A stretch of 64,000 bases of DNA from Smittia aterrima (Eukaryota > Arthropoda > Insecta > Diptera > Chironomidae): contig CP093831.1 in assembly GCA_033063855.1 (NCBI GenBank), positions 28,458,001-28,522,000 on the forward strand, written 5' to 3'. The notes below the pieces were generated by a model. That model saw only the letters and a list, made by a program, of their open reading frames with translations. It did no database searches and was not told the DNA's origin. Of the stretch, positions 31,530 to 44,650 are shown piece after piece (within the stretch, counting starts at the first letter, position 1; every line of letters begins with the position of its first letter). Position numbers and translations under genes: made by a program.

Positions 31530-33630
31530 ATGAAAACTTTTCCTTTATTATTTTTGTGTGTCAGTGTTGTTTGTCAAATGAACAGCATTTCGGAATCAGA
31601 GGAGTCACTTTCCTTGGCTTTTGAGAACGTAACAAATCATTTATTTCGACTGGAAACGCAAATGTTCATCAAGAATTTTGGAGTCGAAAGGGAAACGATG
31701 ACGTGGCTGATGCTTAAAAATTTGAATGAGAAGAGAATGCCATTCAGAATACAGAACCTTGAAATTAACAACATGACAATTGAGCACAACTCCTCAGCGC
31801 TTTTGACCTTCAATTCATTCACAAAACTTCGCGATTTCAATCAAAAACTGATTCTGACAAACGAATACTATCGACCAATGCAGCTCTTCATTTATTGTGA
31901 AGGCGCAAGCTTAAAGGCCATGAAAGTTTTAGCACAAGACGTTAGCATTTTTCCACGGACTGCTTTCCAACCATTTTCATTCAATAGAGGAATAGGTATA
32001 TATTGTTATGTAATTTTGCGATGAACTTATTGTTTGAATAATGGACTTTTGTTGAATTCAGTTGACGGCGTTCTCACACCAGAAGAATTCATTTTCACTC
32101 GAACTGATTTAACGGACATCATTCAATATGAATACTTTCTGATCGATGACTACAAATTTGTGAGACTTCTGACCTTTCTTTGGTATTCGCCGGGACATTG
32201 TGGTAAACTCCATTTGGTGGAAGTCAACAAATTCAACAAATTAACGAAAAAATGGGAAAACGACAATTTTGTCTACGAAAAGTTAAAGAACTTTCACAAT
32301 TGCGAAATAAGATTCTATAATTTTATTGGATTTGAATCAAATTTTCCTATCACGATTATGAAAATATTGAGTGGACATCTGAACTATCAGTTTAAGTTTT
32401 GGGAGGAGACAACACCAAAAATAGCTCTGGATGGATTTGCTCAAAGAGGTTGTTACGAAGGATATGACCGAACTTATCCGTAAGAAAATATTCGATCCAT
32501 TGCAAACAAAATTCAATTTCATTCCTTTTTAGTACAACTCTAAGTCGCATCGTAAATTTTTTGACATTCCCCGTTGAGTACTTGGAGCAGAGGATTGCAG
32601 TTCCTCCTGGTGGAAAATATTCTGAGTACGAGAAGCTCGCGATGCCTTTCGACCTCTTCACTTGGGCTTTGATTGCATCCACGTTCTTGGCTTCATTTGC
32701 GACGATTCTCATTTTGTATTTCGTGAAACGATCGATCAGAGATTTCGTTATTGGACAAAATGTCAGATCACCAACACTGAACGTCATTCAGATCTTTTTC
32801 GGGATCTCACAAGTCGCCGTGCCTCGGAGAAACTTCGCCAGATACTTGACAATGTTGTTCATTCTGTTTTGTTTGATCATCAGAACAGCTTGGCAAGGCA
32901 AAATGTACGAGTTCATGCAGAAAGATGTTCTAAAACCAGAAGTTCAAACAGTCGATGAAATGATCGAGCAAGGTTACACCTTCTACGCACAACACGATTT
33001 TACACACAAACACCCGGGATCACCAATATCAAAAAGGTAAAATTATTATTCAAACACAAAATAACCAGTCACTTCTTTCCAAATCATTGTTTCTTAAAAT
33101 TTAGAGGAAAAATCGCGAGAAACAAAACGAGAATGGATGAAATTGAAATGCTCCAAAAAAAAATCTTCGAAGCAGATTTCAAAGGAGTTATTGTGTCAGA
33201 TATTTTTTATGAATATTACTTGGCATACTTGACAGACAAACCATTCAAGGAAAGATTGAGAAAAGAAATTATAAATGTTGAAATGTGTGGAATGATTTTT
33301 CCGAATCATCATCATTTTGTGGGAATCTTTGATGAAATGTCTCTACGACTTTTCGATTCAGGAACCATTACTTACGAAATTAAGCAAATGAGTTATTTTG
33401 AAGGTTTGCATGGATTCATAGGAAGTCGCAGGTCCAAACGTGTGGAAATCGAAGGACCAAAAGTTCTGAACATGCTCATGCTTGAACCTGGATTCGTGAT
33501 CTGGTCGGCAAGTTTGACTTTGACACTCATTGCATTCGCTTTAGAATGGTTGAATACTCTGAAAGATTACATCGTGTGCAAATGCATTTTTCGGGCATTT
33601 CTCCAAACGCAGAATGGCTTTGGACATTAA
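31530..33630 (+). CDS. Divergent ionotropic receptor 3 with an extra intron
   Basis: The model is join(31530..31995, 32062..32479, 32533..33036, 33105..33630), 637 aa. It is a more distant paralog of the two receptors at 20194 and 23180, with the same signal peptide type, the PPGGKYSEYEKL stretch, pore region (NVIQIFFGISQVAVPRRNFA) and C-terminus NGFGH. The first exon is split by a 66-nt intron (31996-32061, GTATAT...TTCAG) that the two paralogs do not have. It falls where the three proteins are most diverged. Without this intron the frame stops at 32022, so the intron is needed for a complete protein. Confidence 0.84.
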
Positions 33631-33639
33631 AATGTGAAA

Positions 33640-33855
33640 GAATAGTTAAAGAAAAATCGTTAAGATAAAAGCTCAAAAAATATGGAATGACAGTCTTAGC
33701 TAACTCAAGTAAAATTAATTTGCTAAAAATCGTTGGTTGAGGTTTAAGGAAAAGTGTGGAGAATAAACAGTAAATTTCCTTTTTAATTTCTTTTCTTCCA
33801 CAAGAGAAAAAGAATTTTCTTAAAGATTTCTCTTTCTGTAATTGGCTTGTGAGAA
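33640..33855. repeat. Right direct repeat flanking ionotropic receptor 3
   Basis: Partner of 31018-31240. Similarity ends near the word GGCTTGTGAGAATG, where sequence unrelated to the cluster begins. Confidence 0.8.
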
Positions 33856-36800
33856 TGTAAAGCTTCTTCTAATGAGCTTTTATAATTGTCATGATTTTTA
33901 AATGTTCAGTCGTTAATTTTTTTAATTAAATAAAATAAAACGTTACTTAAAGCTTTTCTGACTGCTCCGGGTGCGGATGGTGAATCGTCGTTTTCTTCCA
34001 ACTTCAAACAAGTACAAGAACCAAAAAACCGTAATTTCACTTTAAAAAGTAATTACCTGGAAGCATTTTGTTAATTCTTCTCTCTCGCATTTCACATTTT
34101 TAAATGCGGAATGGATTTCTTCATAAATTTGGTTTCACTCTTAACTAAATTGAATAATTCATAAATGCGTGGGCGATTAAATAATTCATTTCATTTAGAA
34201 TTCCGTCTTCTTTGTCTATCTCTCAAATGGCATCAATTAACCTTACTTAGCTTGCGTACGACGCCCTCTGTCTGCCTTGTGACGACTGCTGAGTAGAAAT
34301 AAAAAGCATTCAACCACAAAATGGAATTAATTTCGAATTACAACATGAATGCGAATCCGTTTTGATGCTCGATTTTGGTCCTTAATTGAAGTGAAACGAA
34401 AATGTAATTATTGTGATTGAAGAGGAATTTCTCGCTTTAAATGTAAAGGAAGCAAAAGAACATTCACCAAGGCCATTGCGCAGGATGTTTCCTTTGAGCT
34501 TTTCCTCATCCATTTTTCCCCAGTAAAGAGTTTTTAAAGACTCGAAATGTGTTCGAAGGAGCGACGTCTTAATTAAGAACCTTTTCATTTGCCTCCGAAC
34601 ATCTCCCGAGTTTTTATTGATTTCCACTTTAGCTGCTTGCTAAAACAGAAGCTGCTTTCACACGCTTTCCAAAATTCTGTATGAAGGTAGACAGACTCCA
34701 TCTCTCTCTCTGGCTCTGGCTCTACCTTTTTCAGTCTGTTCGTGCTTGCTGTGAAAATTTTCAGTCGTGCGGCAAATCTCGTGTTGCCTACAATTCAATT
34801 CTTTTTATTTACATTTTTATGATTTCATTATTCATTTCGACGCAAGGAGAAACAATGAAGGCGCTTTCGAGCTCTCGCCTTAAATCGTTCTTCTTATTTT
34901 CGTTTCATCATGGTTTATCACGCGTTGTATGCCGTTTAGTGTCATCTGTATCAACGTCACGTAGACTCCAAAGGAAAGCGCTTGAAAAATATATTTTTGT
35001 ATTATTAGCTTTCCTTTCCTCATCGTCGTCGGCAACGACTGAACGTTGTGCAAATTTCTTTCATGAGAGCATCAAAGCGTGACGCTATTGACTAAAGATT
35101 GCAGGGCAATTCTCATTCATTGCGTTGCTGAGTAGCAAAGATATTTTGATGATGTTCATTGAACTTATAATTCTGTCGAAAGAATAAAACAAACCTCACT
35201 CGTCTCTTTCGAATGATGTGATGGCAATAAAATAGTTTCAAAGAAAACCTTTTTGAAACCCAAATAACTCAAAAGAACTGCAATCCCAGAACTTTTTAAA
35301 AGCTCCACTCAAATTCGACTTGAATGCGGGCAAAATTTCATCATCGTTCGCTCTAAAAATAGCGAATGAAGCTGCGAAAAAAAAAGTTGGCATTAAAAAT
35401 GGGGGAGAGATCCGAGCACCCTTGAAGAGTCTTTCTCCCTTTTCAAGAGAGCTTCGCTGCTTCAAGAGTCTATCGCATCGTTGAACGAGCTCCGAGCAGA
35501 GACAAAAAGAAATGTGATTTATTCATAATTGCACAAAAGCCTTTTCCTCACATAGTTCTTTGAGCTTTCAAGAAGCGACGCTAAGCTTCAGAGGTGAACT
35601 TTCCAATTTCAATTAACTAAAGTGTTTTAAATTTGAATAACGAGAATGAATTGCGAGACGGAATTTATCAAATTCACGGTAAATAAATGGTGAGATCATT
35701 TGTTAATGTCAAATGGCTAGATCTCTTTTGTAAGCGAGAGAATGATTATTGCAACTCATTAGTTGGATTCCTCTTCGTCGTCCACTTCATGACAATGTCA
35801 ACAATGAAACACTGAACTTGATGCAGCTCTGAGCAACTTTTCTCTCTCGACTTAAGACTCAGGAATATTTGATCAAAGCTCATTTTCTTTCATCTAGACA
35901 AGACGTTCAAGAGTGAAACAGATTTTGCAAACAAAGAGTCGGAAGGTTGAAACAATTTTCTTTAATTTCCCGGAAGAAAAGTTGAACAAAGATGGCATCG
36001 TCTCATTCACTGATTTAACCCTTTATGTACAGCAAATGGAGTGGAATTATAGCTTTCTTACCTCATTATAGCGGAATATTTCCGGCTAATGCTTTCTTCG
36101 AAATGGGGTGAAAAGGTCATGAATCTAACTTTGCTTCATTTGTCGAAGAACTGGAACTTCATATTTTGTCACCCTCTTCATTATTTTCCCAGGAAATGGA
36201 AGAAGAGGCAAAGGCAAGTATTCGAGATTATTTATAACGCTCGACAGCAGCAGCCTCATTCTTGTTTAGCAACACACATGACGACCCCTCGCTGTAGCCT
36301 TTTTCTGTCTCTCGGGGAGAGAACAGATCCAATTTTAATACATGGATGGACTTGCCAATGTTTAATTTATCATCAACAATCATCGTGTGCTGTGTCGAGC
36401 TCCTCGAGAAAATAATTAAGGATGATTTGCTCATAACTTTTATGCCCTTGTTGATATCATCGTGCGAGCAAGCTCTCCGAGGGCAAATAGGAAGAAGCAG
36501 CGGCAAGCTCTTTATTATCTTCTCTCAGTCTGGTTTTTTGTTTTCCCCGACATCAAAATATATAAAGTGTGTCAAGCAGATGTCGGAGAAAAGAGAAAAG
36601 AGTTTTCTATGTGACACAGAAAAAAAAATGAAAGAAATTGCGAGTCGATAGAGTTGACCTCCAATCGCCAAAGTGTCATATATCGAAAAATTATCTGCTG
36701 ATACAAACACGTCAACCGAGTAAGCATTAAAGCTTTTATCACAGTCTGATTGGCTGATCGTCTAAGCAAAGAGCACTCGAAGCTGTAGAGAACATTGAGG

Positions 36801-39800
36801 CGATTAGTGTAATGGAAAGTTCATAAATCTCATTCATATTAATTCACCTGTTGACCGGAGCTTGAAAATTCAATTATCTACAAGCTATCTCTTGTTCGAA
36901 GCGTCAAGATCCGACAAACGTTTCGAAAGAGCCTCACTCATCCCCCACATCGACCGTTTACTTAAATTAATGCATTCTTTGGTAATTGAATCTCAGCAAA
37001 ATCAATTTAGCTCTCATTCTTTAGGTTAATGTACTCGAGAATTGGCAAATGAGAGAATCTTTGGTGTTAAAAGGTATTTGAAGGACAATTAGAAGTTAAT
37101 AGTTCTTGCTCCTTACACTGATGCTTACACAATTGATGGCATGAACGTGCGAAGGAATAAAAGTTGGGGGGAAAACTCGTTAAGGTAATTATGCATAAAA
37201 TCATGGAACTTGAACAATTAATAAATTATTCATTTGCGTCTTTCGTTGCGTCGTCGTAAAAGTTTAGAATATTCTTGGGAAATTAATTTGCAGTTTGTTT
37301 CATGTACGCCTCTTGATGACTCAATTTCCTTGTCGAAAGCGATTATTCCCACCAGTGAGAGAGTGAGTGAGAGCAGCAAAGCACTAAGCAGCAGTAGAGC
37401 GTTCTATTTTGCCATAGCACCGGAAAAAAAGGCGAATGCAAACAGAGGAGGAAAAAGCTTGTGACAGGACATTTGTAAATGTTGATTTAGGATCTTAGGC
37501 TATTTGTATAATGCGAGTGAGTACATTGATATCTGAAAATATGATTTTTGTGTCCCTCGTCGACCTCCGCACTCGCTACAACACGTCCGATGTATGTTTA
37601 TAATGTGAAGACAGTCGAAACTCAAGTGCTTTGGGCAAATAAAAACAAATCGCTTGCGACGCATAAATTGGATCGCTTAGCTCCTGTCAAGAATATCTTC
37701 GTCGACGTACGCGTGAATATGAATTATGTAAATTCTTTTGAGTAAGAAGTTAATTGCATCACTCGCTTTCAGTGGAGCAAAGTAGAAAGAGATCCTCGAA
37801 ATGTCGTCGTTAAACTTATTTCCCAAGTGACTTTTCCCTCTTCACGCGTCTTTCATACACATCGTAATATGTTAGGCAAATGTTCGTTGAGAGACTACAA
37901 CGAGGCACAAATATTTCATCATTAACTCTCAGTTGCCGCCTGTCGCTCTACGGAGACGATTCAACAACTTCCGCTTGTACGATTCGAGCTTGGCTTCAAA
38001 CCTTGACGATGACAGCTCTCGAGCAAGCTATAAAAGTGGAAATTTCATTTTAAAAGTTTTCCTTCCGTCCGTGAACGAACATTAAACAAATCTTGACTAA
38101 ATTGGTTGATCAGCCCCACGAAACCTTGAGAGGATCTCATGGAGGGAGTTTCATCATAATAGTTGACGCTTTTCCATAAACTTTTCTAAAACAGTTTTGC
38201 AAACGTTAAATTTAATATTTTTACTCGCTTAATCCTTTAAATGTTGCTGATGTTGCATCAAGACAACGAGAAAATTTTCATTATTTTCATCTGTTCCAGC
38301 TGCGCGAATATTTCCGCTTCAGTCTTCAAGTCAACAAGACGAGGAAAAAGAAGAAGATATTGTAGCGCTGTCGTTGTTTTAATTATGAGAAGACATTTTC
38401 CTGACGCTTAGACACAACAGAGAAGAAGCTCTCGCGAATCAATCTGAGGACCCTCCGAGCAAATGCTTTCTCGGAATAATTTAATTTCCTTCGTAGCTAT
38501 GAATAGTTATTTAAACAAGTCCAAGCTTCAGCTTTAAATTGTCACTCAAGGCGGAATTCTCTCTCCAAAGGAACAATATTTCTTGTTATGCGTATGCGGT
38601 GAATTTGCTGCGTATGCTCATGTCATGGAAAGAAAAATCTCGAACGCTAATCTTTCCGCATAGTTGTTACGTCGCTCGCTTCTACACTTGAGATACTTTT
38701 GTGCGACGAAAGCAAAAAAATACTCATTTATGAGACTTCAAGATGATAAAATTCAATGATGTTGATGTTCTGTTGACGATGTTTAAAGAAAGAATCTTCG
38801 ATGACGACGGTGGAGGGAAAGTCGGCTCGCGCCCTTTGTGTCTTCAATCGGCTTTATTGCCTTTTTCCTGGCTTTATGCGACTTTCACCTTCTTTCAATA
38901 TTTGACGCAGGCAAAAGAATTTCTAAGTAAAGGTGAATGGTTTTGTTCCGAGCGCTTTTGAGCTCTCTCACAAATTCTCGCGAAAATGTTAATGAGATCC
39001 TTCTTGTCTTGTTTTGTTGAAACGGAATCACTAATGCTATATCGACAAAAGGGATTTGTATGTACTTATCGACGCATTTAGAAGAGACGAAAACAAAAAA
39101 CTTGAAAGCTCTCGCGAAGGGATCAGCTATCTCGTTCTCAAAGGCAAAAGGGAACCCGAACAACTCAATAATCATCTTTTTTCGTTGGCTTGTTTAAAAA
39201 GCCATTCGAGAGCGGATGGGATAGAAGAGCGCTCGCTGTTGCCTTTTAGGTGACGATAAGTTTGCATCATGCGAAGATTTAATGAAGCCATAAACATTTA
39301 TTTTTATGATCTATGCTGCTTTAAAATCCTGTTTTATGGCAATTTCAATTACACTTCGCGAAACGTAAGCGTTTCATGCTCGCTGAGTGAAACTTCTGAC
39401 GTGGAAAAGCGAGAAAAGCGTGAACTTCACGCAACCAGAAAAAAGTTATTGTTTCTCATTGGCCCACCACATTCGATTTGCTTTCCGCTACGCGACACAG
39501 GAATTTCGCTTTTTTTTCTGGGCCAGAAATCCGCGAGACAGCCGACGATGTGAACAAAAAAATAAATATCAGCGAGAGCTGCCGTGTCTTATTCAATGTT
39601 CACATTAATACAAATAAAAGCTTCGAAGAGAAAAAGCTTCCAATGCAATTCGTTCATTTTGGAAAAGTAAAATTCTCTCGATTTTATGAAACATCGCTTC
39701 CTGCAACATTGACGCTGCGAAAATTGCTTTCCCATTGGAATCTTGATGAGAGAATGTGTTGATAACCTAATTCCCATCTTTCCAGACATTGATTAGCATC

Positions 39801-41169
39801 CGTGTTTATTGTTTGCTATCATAAGACAACCAACGAATGTTCACATCAAAAAAATTATGTTCAATGTCCTCAGAATGAAATGTTTTTCCCAGAACTCTCT
39901 AATCGAAATGAACAGATCGAAGATAATTCTTTGAAACCAAGTTCAAGGTCGTTTGAATTCAAGAATCGAAATCGTAGACTCACACACTTTGAGTGAAGTT
40001 GTTTTGAAGAGCAAACGAAGGCTTCGCATTTTTCCAGGAAAAAATATTCATAAAGTTCTCAAATTTATAATCTCAAAACGATTCTCGTGACATGTTCGAT
40101 GATGTAAAAATTCATTTTCCTTTCGAAAACATTGTCAAGGAAAAGGAATTTCACTTAAACTTTGTGTTCAAGAGTTCATTTGTAAATTCCTTATCGCATG
40201 AGGTTCTTCCTCTTCATTAAATGTTTTAGAAAAGATTATTCCGCTCACGTCTTCGATTCTTTTTCTTTATCAAATCCTTATACCACTCACTTCACTTACG
40301 ATTGCAACTTCTTTCATTTCAACGTTCAATGTTCACATTAGCTTCGAGAGAAAATGCAATAAAGTGAGATTTTCATTTAAAATTGATGCTGACATTTAAC
40401 GTTCAATATTTTATTTCATAATTTAACTTTAAATTGAACATATTCTCGAGTAAATTTACTGTTTCATGTTTCACCACGAGACACCAATTCCAACAAATTA
40501 ATTTCAATTGTTGGAATTTAATTGATTTTTAAATTTCGAACATATCGGATAACTTACGTCAGAGGTTTGAGTTGAATGTTTGAGTCTCACGCTTTTTGGA
40601 ATCGGAATACCCGAAACAAATATTGAAGAGCTATCGTTTGTTAAGTCACTTGCTGTTTGGTATGCCATTTCGAATGATATATGAATTTAAATGACATCGT
40701 TGTGAATGCAACATGAGTAAAAGTCATAAATATTTTCTATATCTCGTCTCTCTTTCTCACTCCCGGGTCCTGAAGCTGCTGCTGCTGCAGAATTTGATAA
40801 ATTTTACACATCGGAGTTGCTTTTTGTGCACGCTCGAATGTCGGTTTTTGCATTGAAGCGTCTCTCATAGCTGAGGCGTTTTATTTTCACTGTCATATAG
40901 ATTTCGAAATGAATAAATCTAAATTCCGTCTATTGACGAAATGGAAACTTTGATGGGCTAAAGGTTTCATCGCTAACATTCTTTACACGTGGATTCGATC
41001 GTTTTTGCGGTTTTTTGAATCGTTTGCAATTTACATTCCAATGCATCAGAGAGATTTTAATTATCTCTCGTGCTGTTGAAGCATTTTTACCGTTGAAGGA
41101 GTGGGAAGTGATTTATAATTTTTTACTGACCACTCGATGAATAAATTTAAAAAATTTAAATAACGCTTT

Positions 41170-41425
41170 AATGGAAAAAGGAGTTTGACGAAACAATGAG
41201 CGAAGAAATATTGAAAAAGTTTTAATTGTCGATTATAATTTTAATTTGATGTAAATTTCTTGCAGACAAAACAGACTTTGTAATTATCAAGATTGACCAA
41301 GTAAAAGTCTTATCAGGCAAAGTTTGATTCAAATCTTGATTTCATGAATATTTCAACGAAGATTTCAAACTGCAACCCAGGAACAAACAAATCAAAAACA
41401 GTCAAGACAGCATTTCAAGTTAGAA
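41170..41425. repeat. Tandem direct duplication, copy 1
   Basis: About 260 bp, with a clear second copy at 41452-41719. Shared words include GACTTTGTAATTATCAAGAT, AGGCAAAGTTTGATTCAAAT and AGTCAAGACAGCATTTCAAG. No coding potential is visible. Confidence 0.85.
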
Positions 41426-41451
41426 ATTTTAAAATTTTAAATTACATTTTA

Positions 41452-41722
41452 AATGGAAAAATGAGTTTGAGCAAGCAGTGTTTGAAGAAATATTGAATAA
41501 GTTTCAATTGTCGATTAAAATTTTAATTTGATGTAAATTTCTGATGAATAAGCTTGCAGTCAAAACTGACTTTGTAATTATCAAGATTGATCAAGTAAGA
41601 GTCTTATTAGGCAAAGTTTGATTCAAATCTTGAATTCATGAATATTTCAAGGAAGGTTTCAAATTTCACCCAAGGAACAAACAAATGGAAAACAGTCAAG
41701 ACAGCATTTCAAGTTAGAACTT
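41452..41722. repeat. Tandem direct duplication, copy 2
   Basis: Partner of copy 1, with scattered substitutions and a small insertion (GATGAATAAGC) relative to it. Only about 27 bp separate the two copies. Confidence 0.85.
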
Positions 41723-44650
41723 GATTCAGGGATTTCTCAGCTTCAAATGAATAAATCCTTTCCTCACTGATTTACATTTCCTTTCACTTGAAGATCTTTA
41801 TGAAGGTTCCATAAAGAATGAATCCTATTCTCACTTAAAACCTGATTAACAGATAAAAGTTTTTCTCTTATTCTTTCGAGTGTCATAAGTATCAAAGTGG
41901 AAAGCTTCATTCTATTCCTCCCCTTTTTTCGCCGAAGCCTTATCGACAAACCATTAAGATAACCAATAAGAAATATGTCTCTATGAAAGCCATAAAATCG
42001 AGAAAGTAACAAGAAACTAAATTATTAATTTGTCCTTTTTATGGCTCAAGAGAGAAAGCGAGATTCATTGAAACTGAAAAGTTTTCTTATCCTCTAGCGA
42101 AGGTTTAAATTTGCGATTCTGAAATTTGGGTCAAACTTAAAAGGTGAACTTAACCGTAGCGTACAAAAATAAGTCAAGCGAACTTTCTCCTCGTTCAGCT
42201 CTGATTGCCACTGCATGAGCACCGACTCTCTTCCCAATAGATCACAATTGATTGTTGTAAATCGTTTATGCTCCTCCATAAATAATCTCGAATGATAGGA
42301 GAACGTAGGCTGACGGGTGACATGTCATGTTTATAATTCCTTCGGGCCGATTTTCAATAAATTTCCTATATCAAGAAACTGAATTGCGGAGGATGATCAT
42401 CTCTCTCTTTGGCGAAAGAGGAAAGAAAAAGGACAAAGAAGAGAAGAGAACGTAATAAATTTAATCCTTAGACAGAAAGATATCCCCGCGTTATTGTTAT
42501 TGCTGGCAACAAGGGATCATTTTATTAGGTCCTTTTAGTCGATAATAATAATATTCAATTGATAACTGTCGAAGCTTCATTTCTCCGTGAACACTTTCCC
42601 GGATTCAAACCTTTTTGTAGATTAAAAGAAAATGTATGAGATGTCCTTTTGTGGACGAACTTTCTCGTTACATTTGTAACCGAATAGTTAAGCTCTTTAA
42701 TTTCAAAGAAAAATTTATGTTTACTTCTGTTTTTGAGAATCCGCTATCGAGTTCATGAGAGTTCTTCTTTACCCTCCGCGTTGAATTGAGAAGTAAGGTA
42801 AAAGTTAGAATTACGAAAATCTGAGTGTAAATCGATGTCGAATGTTTCAACGACAGCGGAACTTTCAGTCCTCGAACAAAAAAAAAACTGTTTCGGACGA
42901 AAAAGTTCAAGCAAAGCTTTTTTTTTATTATTTTTTTAAGCCTCACAAGGAGAGAATTCATTGATGCGAACGAGAAAAAACTTTGAATCCATTTCAACAC
43001 ACTTTTCACTCCACTTCTTCCACTTTGAGAATAATGTTTGTTTTTCGACTCACATTTCGTTCTTTCAGTGAACGAAGTAGCGGTAGAGAGAAAGGAGCTT
43101 TCCGTCATAATTATTCCAATTCCGAACCGCTAAGAGAAAAGTTTTGCATACTCAAACAGTATTTTACTTTTTTTTTTATTCAAAAACAATTGTTCGAGGA
43201 AAGTTTCAAGATTAATAAAGCGTGTTTGTTTATGCTCGCGATGAAAGCGACGGGAAGCGGAAAATTCATCCAAACTCAAAGTGAAAAATGACTTGAAGAA
43301 GAAAAACTGTTTGATGGAGATTTTAACAAAAAAAAAAGAGAAAAACTTTGCTCATGAAAATTGTGAGTGTGTTCACCTCTGAATGAGATAAATCAAGTCT
43401 TAAGGCTTTGATTGTAGTTGACGTCACTACCTTAAATTTTTCTGAATCATCATTATCTTCATTGACATCATAACTTGATGAGTCGACTGAGGGATGATGT
43501 ATTAATTTTCATCTCTCCCGAAAGCTGATACTCGTGATTCGTGGAGAAAACAAAAGTCTATGAACAACTTTTCTACGCGCTCGAATGAAAAAAGCAGAAA
43601 AAGAAAAGAAATAAAGTTTTTTTGTGTGTTTGATAAGGAAGTGAGAAGAATGTTTGCATCCGACTTTCCTCCCCCCTTCCTTCGCTTCTCCCTGTCTCTA
43701 TTGATTTTGTTAGCCAATTTCTTCCTCAACAGATGCAGACAATGATGTTTTGTATTGTTGGGATCCTCTTGCCGAGATTATGCGGGCGGGGTCAGGGATG
43801 CAACATTCCGAACTCAATTTGCGGTCGAGACGACCATTATGAATTGGATTCGAAACGAAACGTGATTTTTCCAGGTGCACGATGAATTGATAAATATTTA
43901 TGTGCTTGAAACGTTTTGCTACGGAGGAGGATGTTGTTCCTTTAGCTGCGGTTCGCCATCAGCAAAGTGCACAGAAATTAATTTTAATTGGAATCTGTAG
44001 AGAAGAAATAACGAATGACTCAAGAGGATTTCCATTGTCTACAAATGGATTTCTCCACTAATGACGGATTGAGTTTCAAGTTTTCACAGGTAGCGGATTG
44101 ATGATCATCGTGTGGGAAACCCAACTTGAGTGTATAACGTATTCGATATGTTTATGACGTCTCAACGACTCGAGTTTACGAGTGATTATTGTTGATTCTC
44201 TCACAGTTGAATCTCTTTCTCATTTCAAAATCTCACATCAAAAAAGAAGCAGCAACTCTAAGAACGTAAAGTTTATTTATTTAAATTGAATGAGCAATCT
44301 CAGATTCGTTCAGTTATCTCTGCCGCTTCGCTTACGGCAGTCTCGACTCCGTTATTTCGGATTATTGTTTACACACGATTTTAAATTTTAATTCAGCGTG
44401 AGACGGTTTTGCTTTATCTGTACACGAAAATCTTCTAATTAGCGTCAAGTGCAAATCATCACAACAAACTTCTGGTGTGTACTTATTAAATGTGTTTAGG
44501 TTTTTGGAATCAATTTTGCGGGTGAAATCAACGCAAATATTGTTTTGAAATTTAAATACTTTTACGAGTTTTGTGGCCTAAGCTTTTCGGCGAAAAATTA
44601 ATTAATGATATCACTGATTATAGAGTTCAAAGTGGAGCTTCAAAAACGCA

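Larger units (their letters stand above)
33856..44650. other. Long gene-poor region
   Basis: Nearly 11 kb without a supportable coding exon. Open frames are short, lack domains and do not recur. It holds one tandem duplication (41170-41722) and simple-sequence patches such as CT runs near 34700 and a GCTGCTGCTGCTGC stretch near 40775. It could be intergenic DNA, an intron or a regulatory domain of flanking genes. Confidence 0.5.

Noticed and set aside
34681..35082. 133-codon frame starting with a leader-like stretch
   Set aside because: The hydrophobic start is produced by a CTCTCTCTCTGGCTCTGG simple-sequence run; the rest shows no domain or conservation signal.
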